From an uncultured Pirellulales bacterium (GTDB lineage: Bacteria > Planctomycetota > Planctomycetia > Pirellulales > Thermoguttaceae): a stretch of DNA of 50,641 nt. The translations under genes and the position numbers were made by a program. How positions within the stretch are numbered: position 1 is the stretch's first letter; every line of letters begins with the position of its first letter. Under the pieces are notes generated by a model that ran no database searches, was not told the DNA's origin, and saw only the letters and a program-made list of their open reading frames with translations. This document shows, in pieces, positions 36,362-45,327 of the stretch. The stretch spans positions 1 through 50,641 of the forward strand of contig CALLPE010000048.1 in NCBI GenBank assembly GCA_938015445.1. The letters run 5' to 3'.

Positions 36362-36520
36362 TGGTCTGCCCCGGGCAGGGCACTACTGCTATCGGGAAAA
36401 GCTCTTCTGCGGTGGTGAAGCTCGGCCCTTCGGCGGCAACTCCACTTCTCTGTGCCTGTAATGTGCGCCGCGATAGCGACGCCGCCCGAACCGATTCAGC
36501 GCCCTGCGAACCCTGCCAAA

Positions 36521-36964
36521 CTACGCCTCCTCTAATTTCTCGTACAGGTCAATCGGGCTGACCGGGTTAATTCCCGCCCGGGCCAAGGCGTTGATGGCAG
36601 CGTCCAGATTGTCGAAGCGAAAGATCATCACCGCCTTGGCGCCCAATCGTGCGGTAAAAGCATACATGTATTCCACGTTGATACCGGCTTGGGCAAATAT
36701 CTCCAGCAATTCTGCCAATCCGCCTGGCCGGTCGGCTACCTCCACCGCCAGCACCTCGGTCACCGCTACTACCATGCCGGCCGCTTCCAGCACTTCTTTG
36801 GCCCGCTGCCACTGCCGCACAATCAGCCGCAAGATGCCGAAATGCTGAGTATCCGATAGCGCCAAAGTCACAATATTTATTCCCGCCTGCGCCAACAGCC
36901 GGCAGGGTACCGCTAGGCGTCCGGGCTTATTCTCGATAAATAACGACAGTTGCGGTATCCGCAT
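36521..36964 (-). CDS. Tandem ACT-domain protein
   Basis: This is a 147-residue cytoplasmic protein made of two ACT domains. The first is RIPQLSLFIENKPGRLAVPC, the second TEVLAVEVADRPGGLAELLE. Each has the ligand-binding Gly-Arg-Leu or Gly-Gly-Leu turn. A GGAAGG site lies before the ATG at 36964. Such proteins commonly sit beside phenylacetate-CoA ligase-like genes and are thought to sense small amino or organic acids. Here it follows the PaaK-like gene by 139 bp on the same strand, supporting co-regulation, though the PaaK-like protein seems degenerate. Confidence 0.88.
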   Translation of the reverse strand: MRIPQLSLFIENKPGRLAVPCRLLAQAGINIVTLALSDTQHFGILRLIVRQWQRAKEVLEAAGMVVAVTEVLAVEVADRPGGLAELLEIFAQAGINVEYMYAFTARLGAKAVMIFRFDNLDAAINALARAGINPVSPIDLYEKLEEA

Positions 36965-37103
36965 AGCACCTTCCGTCAAAAGTTAGCCGCCTGCCAAAGA
37001 CCTCCACGAAGCAGGGCATCGGATTGCGAAGGAGCGATTGAACAACGGACACGAGTGTCGGTTCACAATCTAGTCATCATTCATGGCTTCCTTATTGCCA
37101 CCG

Positions 37104-38405
37104 TCAACTGCGCTGGCGCCCGACAGTATGCGGTTCCACAAGCCTTACCGACCAGGCAACTCCTATTGCGCTTTCCAACTGCTCGCACAGTTTTGCGTGT
37201 AGGGTTTCCAAGGCCGCCACTTGATCGCGTATTATCTGCGGGGTGACTTCCACTTGCAGCTCTACCTGTCCCCAGCCGTCTGCGGTCGCTGGCACGATGC
37301 GATACGGCGGCACCGCGCCGACCACCGCTTGCAACACAGCCTCGATCTGCGACGCCCAAACAGAAACTCCCTGGACGCTCAGCAACTGTTGGCCCTGTTG
37401 GGCTATTGGCCGAATGCAGCGCAGCGTGCGTCCACAAACGCACGGTTCCGGCACCAGCGCCGTCTGCACTCCGGTGCGATAGCGAACCAAGGGCATGGCC
37501 TCGCGGCCAAGAGTGGTAAGCACCAATTCGCCGCTCTGGCCGTCCGGAAGCGGAGCGCCGCTGGTCGGGTCGATGATTTCCGCCAGGCAGTGGTCCTCCA
37601 AGACGTGCAGGCCGCCTACCGGGCACTGGCCCGCCAGCCCGGGATTGAACAGCTCGTCCAGCCCGAAAAACTCGAAAACCTTGACCTCTGCGGCTTGCTC
37701 GATGCGCTGTGTAGTCTGCTGGCTGGTCGGCTCGCCAAACAGCAGCGCCATACGCAGGGCGAGTCCGCGCAGCTCTGCCCCATGGCGCTGGCATTGTTCG
37801 ACCATTGCTAACATGTAGCTCGCCGGCGTGCAAATGGCCGATACGCCCAGCCGTTTGATAGTCGGGAGTAGTTGGTCGGGATGAGTGGCCGGGGACAACA
37901 CCACGGCAGCCCCCAGCGCTTCCAGAGCCGAGCTTAACATCGCAGCCTGTGAGAACAGGTATCGCCCGCCGGGCAGCAATACCACGTCAGAACGCTCCAG
38001 CCCGCAAGCAGCCAGACATCGCACGAGCAACTGGTGCCACAATCGCAGATCAGCCACTGTAAACGGAACCGTGAACACTTTGCCGGGCAGAAGCGCAACT
38101 GTCTGGTAGCGGACGATCTTCTCTTTCGGCGCGGCCAGCCAGTCGTCGGGATCGCCATCGGTCAAGTCGGTCTTGGTGATGAAGGGCAACTTCACCAGGT
38201 CGTCGATGGTGCGAATGTCTTCTGGGGCGATTCTTTGCTTATGCATCCGCTGGCGCAATAGCGGAAAATGCTGATATGCCGCAGCGACCGTTTGCCGCAA
38301 GCGCATCGATTGCAGGTGTCGCAAGAGCTGTCGGGGCAAGTAATCGACGCTGTTTACCGGGTGGAAGGCCTCTGGCAAATCAGCGGCCACACGCTGGCAG
38401 GTCAT
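37104..38405 (-). CDS. PaaK-like (phenylacetate-CoA ligase family) protein with degenerate motifs
   Basis: This is a 433-residue cytoplasmic protein of the PaaK/AMP-forming ligase family, recognisable by YQHFPLLRQRM, LPFITKTDL, ICTPASYMLAM, GLHVLEDHCLAEIIDP and GELVLTTLGREAMPLVRYRT. The phosphate-binding loop expected as SSGTTGKP reads VALLPGKV (ends near Lys109). The usual Asp after RYRT (as in RYRTRD) is Val, and the hinge GRxDD reads AQQGQQ. Typical ligase activity is therefore doubtful. AGGAGG lies before the ATG, which overlaps the propeller gene's TGA (ATGA), so translation is coupled. An ACT-domain gene follows. A regulatory or binding role is inference. Confidence 0.85.
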   Translation of the reverse strand: MTCQRVAADLPEAFHPVNSVDYLPRQLLRHLQSMRLRQTVAAAYQHFPLLRQRMHKQRIAPEDIRTIDDLVKLPFITKTDLTDGDPDDWLAAPKEKIVRYQTVALLPGKVFTVPFTVADLRLWHQLLVRCLAACGLERSDVVLLPGGRYLFSQAAMLSSALEALGAAVVLSPATHPDQLLPTIKRLGVSAICTPASYMLAMVEQCQRHGAELRGLALRMALLFGEPTSQQTTQRIEQAAEVKVFEFFGLDELFNPGLAGQCPVGGLHVLEDHCLAEIIDPTSGAPLPDGQSGELVLTTLGREAMPLVRYRTGVQTALVPEPCVCGRTLRCIRPIAQQGQQLLSVQGVSVWASQIEAVLQAVVGAVPPYRIVPATADGWGQVELQVEVTPQIIRDQVAALETLHAKLCEQLESAIGVAWSVRLVEPHTVGRQRS

Positions 38406-39784
38406 AGCGAGTCCTCCTGTGGCGCGCGGATGTCGTAGGCCATCAGTTCCTGGTCGCAGCGGATGTACATCCGGCCGCCGCAAATCACCGGATGCGCCAA
38501 GTAGGAATTGGCCGGTTTACGCTTCAGTTGGAATTGGCTGACGATCTTGAACCCCCCCGGCTTTACCGCCAGCAACGACATCGTTCCCTGGTGGTTCAGA
38601 CAATACATCATCCCATCGGCAAACGTTAGGGCCACTTTTCCCAAGGTGTTATCCAATTGGATGGTCTTGCCGGTGAGATAATCCACGCAATAGAAATGCC
38701 TGCCACCTTGTCGGCAGGCAGAGCCGAACAGCATGCCATCGACCAGCAGCGATCCGCCGTGGCAGTTGTCCAGGTCTTCGCGGTGCCAGACGATGCTGGC
38801 CGAACGGTTCTCCTGTTCGATCTTGAACAGCGTCCCGCCCGAGCGATGCCCGCAAGCCACAAATACGTAGCCTTCGTGATACAAAGGGGTGAGCGCATTT
38901 TGCGGCGAACGCGGCACGAACGGTGCCGACCACAACAGCTTGCCGGTCTGTACGTCGATGCCAATCAGAGTTCTTTGCAACAGGGTCAGTAACTGGCGGA
39001 CTCCCTGGTGGGTAACCACCACCGGCGAGCAATACGCCGCCGTGTCGTCGATCTCGGTATTGACCCACAGAGTCTTGCCGGTCAGTTTGTCCAGTGCCAC
39101 TACCCGGCCTTTCGGTCCACCCGGCACACACAGCACGCGATCGCCATCGACTACTAGGTTTTCGGCCAGTCCCCAAATGCCCCACTGGGCGTCGAAGTCT
39201 GCCTTCAGATCGACGGCCCACAACTGTTTTCCACTGCGAGCATCGAAACAGGCCAGCCGGCCGGTGGGATTCATGTGGTACAATCGTCCCTCGTTGTAAG
39301 TGGGGGTAGTGCGCGAGCCGGGACTGGCTCGGCGCCATGCTGCGCCGTTGGGCGAGCGCCACAGCAGTTTGCCTTGCAGGTCCAGGGCGATTACGTACTG
39401 CTGATCGTCGAAATCGCCGGCGGTGAAAATCATCCCGTCGGCAATCGACACCCCTGAATAGCCCTCCCCGCATCCAGAATACTTCCACAATAGCGGCGGT
39501 CCGCCCGCAGGCCATATCTTCAGCAAACCCTTTTCCGGCGCGATATTGGTCCGCCCAGGACCATGAAACTCCGGCCAGAACGGAGCGCTGTTTGATTGGA
39601 GTTGTGTTGAGCCGGCAGCCGCTGACTGAACTGCGCCCAACCTAAAGGCGCTTCCAGCGTTGTTCAGGCCGTCGGCCTCCGCCGAGCGCCGGCTGCCCCA
39701 GCGGAAAACATTCATCCCCAATGCTGCTGCCACCGCCGTCAGCAACAAGCAAACCAGCAGAGCATGGTTCCGCAGGTAGCGCAT
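38402..39784 (-). CDS. Secreted PQQ-type beta-propeller protein
   Basis: This is a 460-residue exported protein with a signal or anchor helix (MRYLRNHALLVCLLLTAVAA). Repeated PQQ-like blades follow: YVIALDLQGKLLWRS, ACFDARSGKQLWAVDL, VVALDKLTGKTLWV and GIDVQTGKLLWSA. The planctomycete hallmark FWPEFHGPGRTNIAPEKGLL precedes them. No quinoprotein dehydrogenase catalytic motif was seen, so it is probably a binding or scaffold protein. The start at 39784 is supported by a GGGGGTG site. The last codon overlaps the PaaK-like start (ATGA). It lies 141 bp downstream of the Tat-exported gene. Confidence 0.87.
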   Translation of the reverse strand: MRYLRNHALLVCLLLTAVAAALGMNVFRWGSRRSAEADGLNNAGSAFRLGAVQSAAAGSTQLQSNSAPFWPEFHGPGRTNIAPEKGLLKIWPAGGPPLLWKYSGCGEGYSGVSIADGMIFTAGDFDDQQYVIALDLQGKLLWRSPNGAAWRRASPGSRTTPTYNEGRLYHMNPTGRLACFDARSGKQLWAVDLKADFDAQWGIWGLAENLVVDGDRVLCVPGGPKGRVVALDKLTGKTLWVNTEIDDTAAYCSPVVVTHQGVRQLLTLLQRTLIGIDVQTGKLLWSAPFVPRSPQNALTPLYHEGYVFVACGHRSGGTLFKIEQENRSASIVWHREDLDNCHGGSLLVDGMLFGSACRQGGRHFYCVDYLTGKTIQLDNTLGKVALTFADGMMYCLNHQGTMSLLAVKPGGFKIVSQFQLKRKPANSYLAHPVICGGRMYIRCDQELMAYDIRAPQEDSL

Positions 39785-39925
39785 GGTCACCCCCGGGCAT
39801 AATAGATTGAAAAATCGTCGCAGTCGGCAATCATCCGACAACAAGTCGGTTTGGCCGCCAGCAGCAGCCGCCGACAACAGCCGGCATCCTGCGTGGAATG
39901 GACCTGTACCATCTGTGGAACGGAA

Positions 39926-40885
39926 CTATTCGACGGTCGCCAGCTCCCGCGTGTAACGTGTATTCACTTTGATCTGATCGAATCGGCGCGGATACATGCC
40001 GACGATGACCGCGTCTGTCGGCTTGATATTCTCGAAAGCGAAACGAAACGCTTGGCGGACCATTTCTTGATCGGCGCACAGTCTGCCGGCACCGAGAATC
40101 TTGAAGGCCAGGCAGGGCTGTTTTACCTGGCGGATCACCCGACACATAGCGGCCGGATCGCCCTTGAAAAACCGATAGCCCACATCCGGCCCTTCCAAGG
40201 CTTCGGCGCCGGTTGGCGCCGGCTGGTCTTTGGGTCGCGTGATATAGTAGAAACACGTCATGAAAAAATCCACCTCCCAGCCTTCGTCAGCCACGCGCTT
40301 TATGCAATCCGGGTTGTGGGCCGATACACCGGCAAGCAGTCCTTGGTCCTTGACCGCCTTGACAAAGTCGCGGACTACCGAGGCTCGGCCTTCCATGAAC
40401 AGCCGGTCGGTAATGCCGCCATGATGCGCCAGGGCAATCGGTGCTAGCCGCTGCGCCAGCGGTTTTATCTGGTCGCGGTCTCTTAGCAGTCCGATAAGCT
40501 GCATCTGTGCCCCGCTTTCGCGCAACCTGTCGTATGCTTCTTCCGCCTTGGAAGCCACCGAAAACTGATGGGCGTTAATGCCCTCGCGCTGGCACCGCAG
40601 CAAAAATTCCAGCGTGTTCACCGTGTTGAAATACTCTCGCATTTCCTGATCCATATCCCGGCCCAGATACGAAAAGCCGCAGATCGGATTGGAACCGGCA
40701 ATTAGCCGGGTGATACGGTACTGCCCTAGCGCCACGGTGGGCAAGGGCGCTTGGGGCTGCTGCCGTTCTGGCTCGGCCCCCTCACCCAAGTCCCACACCG
40801 ACAAACCCGCCGCGGCCACGGCCGAACAACGCAGCAAAAACCTCCGGCGACAATGACGTACACCACCCGCTTCGTAGCCGCCCAT
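39926..40885 (-). CDS. Tat-exported TIM-barrel-like protein
   Basis: This is a 319-residue protein with a twin-arginine-type signal (CRRRFLLRCSAVAAAGLSVW), suggesting folded export. TGGAGG lies near 8 bases before the ATG. The mature part (about 45-319) looks like an alpha/beta barrel of the aldo/keto-reductase type: ITRLIAGSNPICGFS, LEFLLRCQREGINAHQFSVA, LIGLLRDRD, and GLLAGVSAHNPDCIKRVADE. The characteristic NADPH motif was not seen. It is a family common in planctomycete secreted sets, function unknown to me. It is downstream of the second HzsA-like gene on the same strand (400-bp gap). Confidence 0.72.
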   Translation of the reverse strand: MGGYEAGGVRHCRRRFLLRCSAVAAAGLSVWDLGEGAEPERQQPQAPLPTVALGQYRITRLIAGSNPICGFSYLGRDMDQEMREYFNTVNTLEFLLRCQREGINAHQFSVASKAEEAYDRLRESGAQMQLIGLLRDRDQIKPLAQRLAPIALAHHGGITDRLFMEGRASVVRDFVKAVKDQGLLAGVSAHNPDCIKRVADEGWEVDFFMTCFYYITRPKDQPAPTGAEALEGPDVGYRFFKGDPAAMCRVIRQVKQPCLAFKILGAGRLCADQEMVRQAFRFAFENIKPTDAVIVGMYPRRFDQIKVNTRYTRELATVE

Positions 40886-41284
40886 AAGCTGACCTCCACA
40901 TCACTGGCAGACGATAGTTGCCGAATACCCACTGGTAGCGGCCTCTGGCGAGCCGCACCAACATGCAATTCAATCGGCAGCCCGCTTCCGATAAACAAAA
41001 AACCGGCCGAAAACGCTGCGCAATCTTGGTTCGTCAGATTGGGATAACGATCAATCGGCCACCGCACACCGGGTATTGAAAGCCATCGACCAATTCCAGT
41101 CAAGCGCACTGGTGCAAATCGCAATCATCGGCTGGGCGTCGAGGGCATCCGCTTTGCATCGAAAGACACCGGTTTCCAAGGCTTGGCCACCCCAAGGGGC
41201 CGAAAAACTGCGGCTTTCCGCGCCGCCTTATTCACGCACTTGCACACTGTATGCTGCTCAGTATGCATTGGTGGGGCGAGGGGA
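40886..41284. other. Gene-free region downstream of second HzsA-like gene
   Basis: This is a 399-bp gap with no credible ORF. CCCCTTGGGG on the minus strand near 41190-41205 is a short palindrome, not convincing as terminator. A promoter for the Tat-exported gene is expected here but not identified. Confidence 0.45.
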
Positions 41285-44200
41285 TTACTCCAGCGCCGGT
41301 CCGGCGATGCGCTGGCCGCGCTGCTGGCGGACCTGATCGGCACGGTCGAACGTGCCGTAGAATAAGGCGTTGGCGTCCATCCAGGTGGCCAGTCGCTCGA
41401 TGTCCTCGGCCGTAAGCTTTACGCCCTCGTGGCCGGCAAGCAACATCCTCATCAGGCGGCTGCCGCGGGCGCCAAAGAAGTCGGGCATGGTCATCGGCTC
41501 GCTGTTGGTGCGGCGAAAATCGCCGTTTCGCCACGCCGAGTGCGGCACCAGCGGCGCCAGCGCATTGTACGAAACGGTGTATCGACCCGCCGGCTCGCCA
41601 GTGAGAATCACGCCGCCTTCAGCCTTTTCGGGCCGATGGCACGCCACGCAGTGCCGGTCCAGCACTGGTTGCACGAGCAGCGGGTAGCTAAACGGCTTGG
41701 AGCCGTCTGGCCCAGGCCGAATGACCGATGGCTCCCGCCTTGCCGCCAGCGGCAAGCGCGTGCTCGCCGGGGGCGCATTGGTGCGCGGTTCGTGGCATCC
41801 CACACAAGCGCTTGTTTCGCCAGGCTGCAAGTAGGTGACGCTCCGCATGATCTGCACCGCTTGAGCCGACTGGTCTAAAGCCTGGAAACAGAGCGCAATG
41901 CCGGCCGGCGCACGGAAATAGGCCGACCCATCCGCCTCTACCGGCACTGTCCCCAGCACCTGTTTGCCCGGCGACGCATTGGCCAAGCCTACGGTCGGGT
42001 CGTTGATGTGCGGAGTGGTTTTCGGCAACACCTGAACGATTCGCAAGGCAGTAATCTTTTCCGCGGGCAACCGAGGCCAGCTTTCATACACGTTGACCAG
42101 TAGGAACCGGCCTTCCTTGGTCGATCCCGCACCTTCGGCCGCTTGGGCAAGCGAGAAAACCTCTGCCGGACGCTGTCGCGCGCGGGCTGGCACCGGCCAC
42201 AAGCTAGAAATGTTCACATCCCGATACAGCAGCTCCTTGTTGCCAAACCGGTCGACCAGATAAATGCCGAACATATTGGCCGGGTTGTGCGTCGGCTCGC
42301 CGATAAGAGCATCGAAACTGTACGCCGCAAGAAAATACTTTTCCGAGAGAGGAAAAGCACTGCGATAGCAATGCCCCGGCCAACGCAAGGCCTCCACCGG
42401 CGCCGGACGCGGCTGGGCAACGCCCACCGGCGCGTACCAAGCGCCGCCCGACTTACGGGCCACGGGCATCTCGCTTTCGGGAAAGGGCACGTCGGGGGTC
42501 AGCCGCTCGATCGGCTCCAAGCCGTCAACCCCTCGCGATACGTCGATCAAAATGATCGACCCGGCAGTCATTGCATGATGGGCAGCCGCAGTCGCCATAA
42601 CGCGGCTGGACCCCGGCACCGGCTGCGCCTCCCATACACCGACCGGATTGAGCGTGTTGTTGCCGTAGTACGCCCGCACATCTGTCCCGTCCGGGCGCAC
42701 CGTCCACAATTGTTGGTAATGCACAGCGTGACGGTCGACGTAATCCCAGCGGGTGTAGATTATCCGACCGTCCCAGAGCACAGCCGGGTCCCATTCGTGC
42801 GTTTCGTGGTATGAAATCACGCGCGGAAAGGAACCGTCTGCCTCGACCAACGCCAGCGTGTACACCGGACACGGCCCTGCACCACAACGGTGATACCCGC
42901 CCCGACGTGTCGATATGAAAACGATCTTGCCGTTGGGTAAATAGCGCGGAGCGAAGTCGTCGTACGGGCCGTCGGTCAGTTGGCGAAGTCCCCTGCCGTC
43001 GATTCCCACTTCGTACAAATGATAGTAGCGGTCCAAGTGCTGCGTTCTGCTTGCCGGAGAGGTCTCAGCGCGGCAAAAACTGAATAAGACTCGGCTGCCG
43101 TCGGGCGAGACGTCCAAGTGCTGGCAACTGCCCTGCGGCAAACCAGTTGCAAGCTGTCGGCAACGCATCGACCGCCCAGGTGTCTCCAGCACGAAAACGC
43201 CTCCCCCAGGCCGGGCGCAGGCACCGTAGTATTGCGTCAACTGATGGCTGAACAGGCTGGGCACTTGCTTGATGAAAGCGATTGGGCCCGTGTGGGCCAA
43301 CCGGTTGGCCAGCACTATCTGCCGCCGCACCCTATGCACTTGCCGCCACAAGTCTTCCCAATGGTCTTCAAGCGGCTGTGCCGATCCGGCCATCTTTTCA
43401 TACTGCGCGTGCAGCAAATTCCACTGGTCTAGCAATTCTTTCCAGCGGCCCCTGGCAAGACTCTGCTGGTCGACCAGCCCCTCTTGCTCCAAATCTGCGA
43501 TAAGGGCGTTGCCCCGGGCAAAGATTTGCTTGAGGGCCTCCGCATAACTCACCGAATGGCGCGGCGTGTGGATACCGTCCTGCATCCGCCAGTCCCACTC
43601 GATCAGCGCTTGCTCGATACCGGCGCGCAGCGGCGGGAGCACCGGTGGGGGACAGGCGTCCGGGTCTGCTGCCTCCACTGCCAATCGCATTTCCACCGCG
43701 CGGACGCCAACTTCAATAGCCAGTCGCTCTATCCGCACCCACGCGTCTCCCTTGGAACATCGAACAATCAACCGCAGCCACAGTTCTGGCGCCGAGCTTG
43801 TATTTGCCTCAGTGGCTACTGCAAGCTCGACGTTTCGTCCTTGCGTTAGCGTCGCCTTTTTCCTGACCGTTGCGGTGTTGGCTCCTTCGGCTATCGGACC
43901 ACCGACGATACCCAACTCCACATCGGCGGTCTCGCCCTGTACCATCCGTACGGCAGCCGAGGCCTTCAACGCGGCAGCCGGCGGCAGGTCGTCAACCGAC
44001 AGCAAAACCTCTGCATCTTCGCCAGCTTTCAAGTCGAAAAGCAGCGACGCCGGACGCTCGGTCATGGCCACCTGTGGACCTTCAGAGCGCGCCACCAATC
44101 GGAAACCGCAGAAACTCAGGCTGGCCGGCGGTGCTTTCTGGCCGCAAAGTTTCACCTGCGCGCTAGTAACCCGGGCGCTAATAGCGCTGCTAGTCTGTCG

Positions 44201-44347
44201 TGCATCCGACGGGTGATGTTCCTTCGACTGGGTTGCCGCGCCGGCTGCGCCGTGGCAGATGGCCGACACGCCGACACAGACCGCCGAAAATACCCAGAAG
44301 AATTCCCACCCGAACACCCAAGCCGGACTCTGCTTGCGCGGTGACAT
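41285..44347 (-). CDS. Secreted HzsA-like protein with two CxxCH sites (paralogue)
   Basis: This is a 1020-residue exported protein. The ATG at 44347 has TGGAGG about 7 bases upstream and opens a hydrophobic signal (FFWVFSAVCVGVSAICHGAA). The first 230 residues are a beta-sandwich-like region replacing the discoidin domain of the paralogue at 338. The propeller and middle domain follow (VFVLETPGRSMRC, YHLYEVGIDGRGLRQLTDGP, FAPRYLPNGKIVFISTRRGG). The haem sites are CVGCH (848-852) and CVACH (900-904). Family and function are as for its paralogue; partners are unknown. Having two such genes in 44 kb suggests a duplicated but diversified periplasmic system. Confidence 0.82.
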   Translation of the reverse strand: MSPRKQSPAWVFGWEFFWVFSAVCVGVSAICHGAAGAATQSKEHHPSDARQTSSAISARVTSAQVKLCGQKAPPASLSFCGFRLVARSEGPQVAMTERPASLLFDLKAGEDAEVLLSVDDLPPAAALKASAAVRMVQGETADVELGIVGGPIAEGANTATVRKKATLTQGRNVELAVATEANTSSAPELWLRLIVRCSKGDAWVRIERLAIEVGVRAVEMRLAVEAADPDACPPPVLPPLRAGIEQALIEWDWRMQDGIHTPRHSVSYAEALKQIFARGNALIADLEQEGLVDQQSLARGRWKELLDQWNLLHAQYEKMAGSAQPLEDHWEDLWRQVHRVRRQIVLANRLAHTGPIAFIKQVPSLFSHQLTQYYGACARPGGGVFVLETPGRSMRCRQLATGLPQGSCQHLDVSPDGSRVLFSFCRAETSPASRTQHLDRYYHLYEVGIDGRGLRQLTDGPYDDFAPRYLPNGKIVFISTRRGGYHRCGAGPCPVYTLALVEADGSFPRVISYHETHEWDPAVLWDGRIIYTRWDYVDRHAVHYQQLWTVRPDGTDVRAYYGNNTLNPVGVWEAQPVPGSSRVMATAAAHHAMTAGSIILIDVSRGVDGLEPIERLTPDVPFPESEMPVARKSGGAWYAPVGVAQPRPAPVEALRWPGHCYRSAFPLSEKYFLAAYSFDALIGEPTHNPANMFGIYLVDRFGNKELLYRDVNISSLWPVPARARQRPAEVFSLAQAAEGAGSTKEGRFLLVNVYESWPRLPAEKITALRIVQVLPKTTPHINDPTVGLANASPGKQVLGTVPVEADGSAYFRAPAGIALCFQALDQSAQAVQIMRSVTYLQPGETSACVGCHEPRTNAPPASTRLPLAARREPSVIRPGPDGSKPFSYPLLVQPVLDRHCVACHRPEKAEGGVILTGEPAGRYTVSYNALAPLVPHSAWRNGDFRRTNSEPMTMPDFFGARGSRLMRMLLAGHEGVKLTAEDIERLATWMDANALFYGTFDRADQVRQQRGQRIAGPALE

Positions 44348-44560
44348 ATTGGCCTCCAAAATGTCTTGCGGTACTGGCACCGGGACAACTCTGGCAGCTA
44401 CCCGACAGCCCGGACTGGCAGCATCGTCGAAAGGCAAACAGCGTTGGTTCGGAACGATAGGCCCTGTTGGCCAACGTCATAAGTTTTGCGCCATCAAGGA
44501 TTTCAGTCAAGCGTTCTGCAAGAGCAATTTTCCTGCCTGGCCGGAATTTTCGTGCACGCC

Positions 44561-44599
44561 TTGCACAATCGGCACTTAAAGCGTATGATTTATAAGTGC
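44561..44599 (+). promoter_or_regulatory. Promoter and overlapping operator of the RND operon
   Basis: TTGCAC (44561-44566), 17-bp spacer, then TATGAT (44584-44589) make a near-ideal sigma70 promoter. A 7-bp inverted repeat GCACTTA (44572-44578) / TAAGTGC (44593-44599) spans the -10 box. That is the expected placement for an autoregulating TetR-type repressor. The regulator start is 33 bases beyond the right arm. Confidence 0.75.
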
Positions 44600-44631
44600 G
44601 ATTGAAAACCATGTTTCAATTGGAGAGTCAA

Positions 44632-45303
44632 ATGGCTGGCGATGCCGGATTTGCCGAAACGCGCGGGCGTTTGCTGTCTGCGGCGCTCGAGGTTTTCGCC
44701 GAGCGCGGTTACCGAGCGGCGACTTTTAAGGAGATATGCGGTCGGGCGGGTACGAATCCGGCTGCTATCAATTATCACTTCCGCGACAAGCTCCACCTGT
44801 ATTTAGCCGTGATCGAACAAGGGCTTGCCGAGCTGCAACGTCGCAGCGACATCCTCGACGACGACCCGACAGCCCCGCCCAGGCAGCGCCTGCGGCATTT
44901 CATCGGCGCCGTGTTCCGCCGTCTGATCGGCCAAGAAAGCCCCAGCGCCTTGTTGCGTCTAATGGCCTGCGAGATGGTCGAACCGACCGCCGGGCTAGAT
45001 GTGATCATCCAGCGCGCCTTTCTGCCGGCCTTCGAGCATCTGTGCGGCATCATAGCCGATCTGTCGGGCAGACGGCCAGACGATCCGATAACCAAAGACT
45101 GTGCGTTGAGCGTCTTCGGCCAGTGCGTGTTTTTTCATCACGCGCGACCGATCATTTCCAAGATAAAATATCCCAAATATGATTTGCCCGTTCTAGAGCA
45201 CCTGATCGAGCACACCTTTCGGTTCGTAGAGGCTGGCATTCGTGCCGTCGCCGGCCAAGAGGCAGTTCGTTTCGGCACGGCTCAAATAGAATGCACATCG
45301 TAG
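44632..45303 (+). CDS. TetR-family regulator, CecR/DUF1956 type
   Basis: This is a 223-residue cytoplasmic repressor. The ATG at 44632 has GGAG about 7 bases upstream; nearer upstream frames (44596, 44611) are less well supported. The N-terminal helix-turn-helix (about 8-55) reads AALEVFAERGYRAATFKEIC followed by AGTNPAAINYHFRDKLHLYL. The C-terminal part with QRLRHFIGAVFRRLIGQES and AFLPAFEHLCGIIADLSG fits the CecR-type ligand domain. It is first of three genes (regulator, MFP, RND pump) and probably represses its own promoter through the inverted repeat at 44572-44599. The ligand is unknown. Confidence 0.9.
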   Translation: MAGDAGFAETRGRLLSAALEVFAERGYRAATFKEICGRAGTNPAAINYHFRDKLHLYLAVIEQGLAELQRRSDILDDDPTAPPRQRLRHFIGAVFRRLIGQESPSALLRLMACEMVEPTAGLDVIIQRAFLPAFEHLCGIIADLSGRRPDDPITKDCALSVFGQCVFFHHARPIISKIKYPKYDLPVLEHLIEHTFRFVEAGIRAVAGQEAVRFGTAQIECTS

Positions 45304-45327
45304 GGTGGCTGGTGAGGAGGGCAAGCT

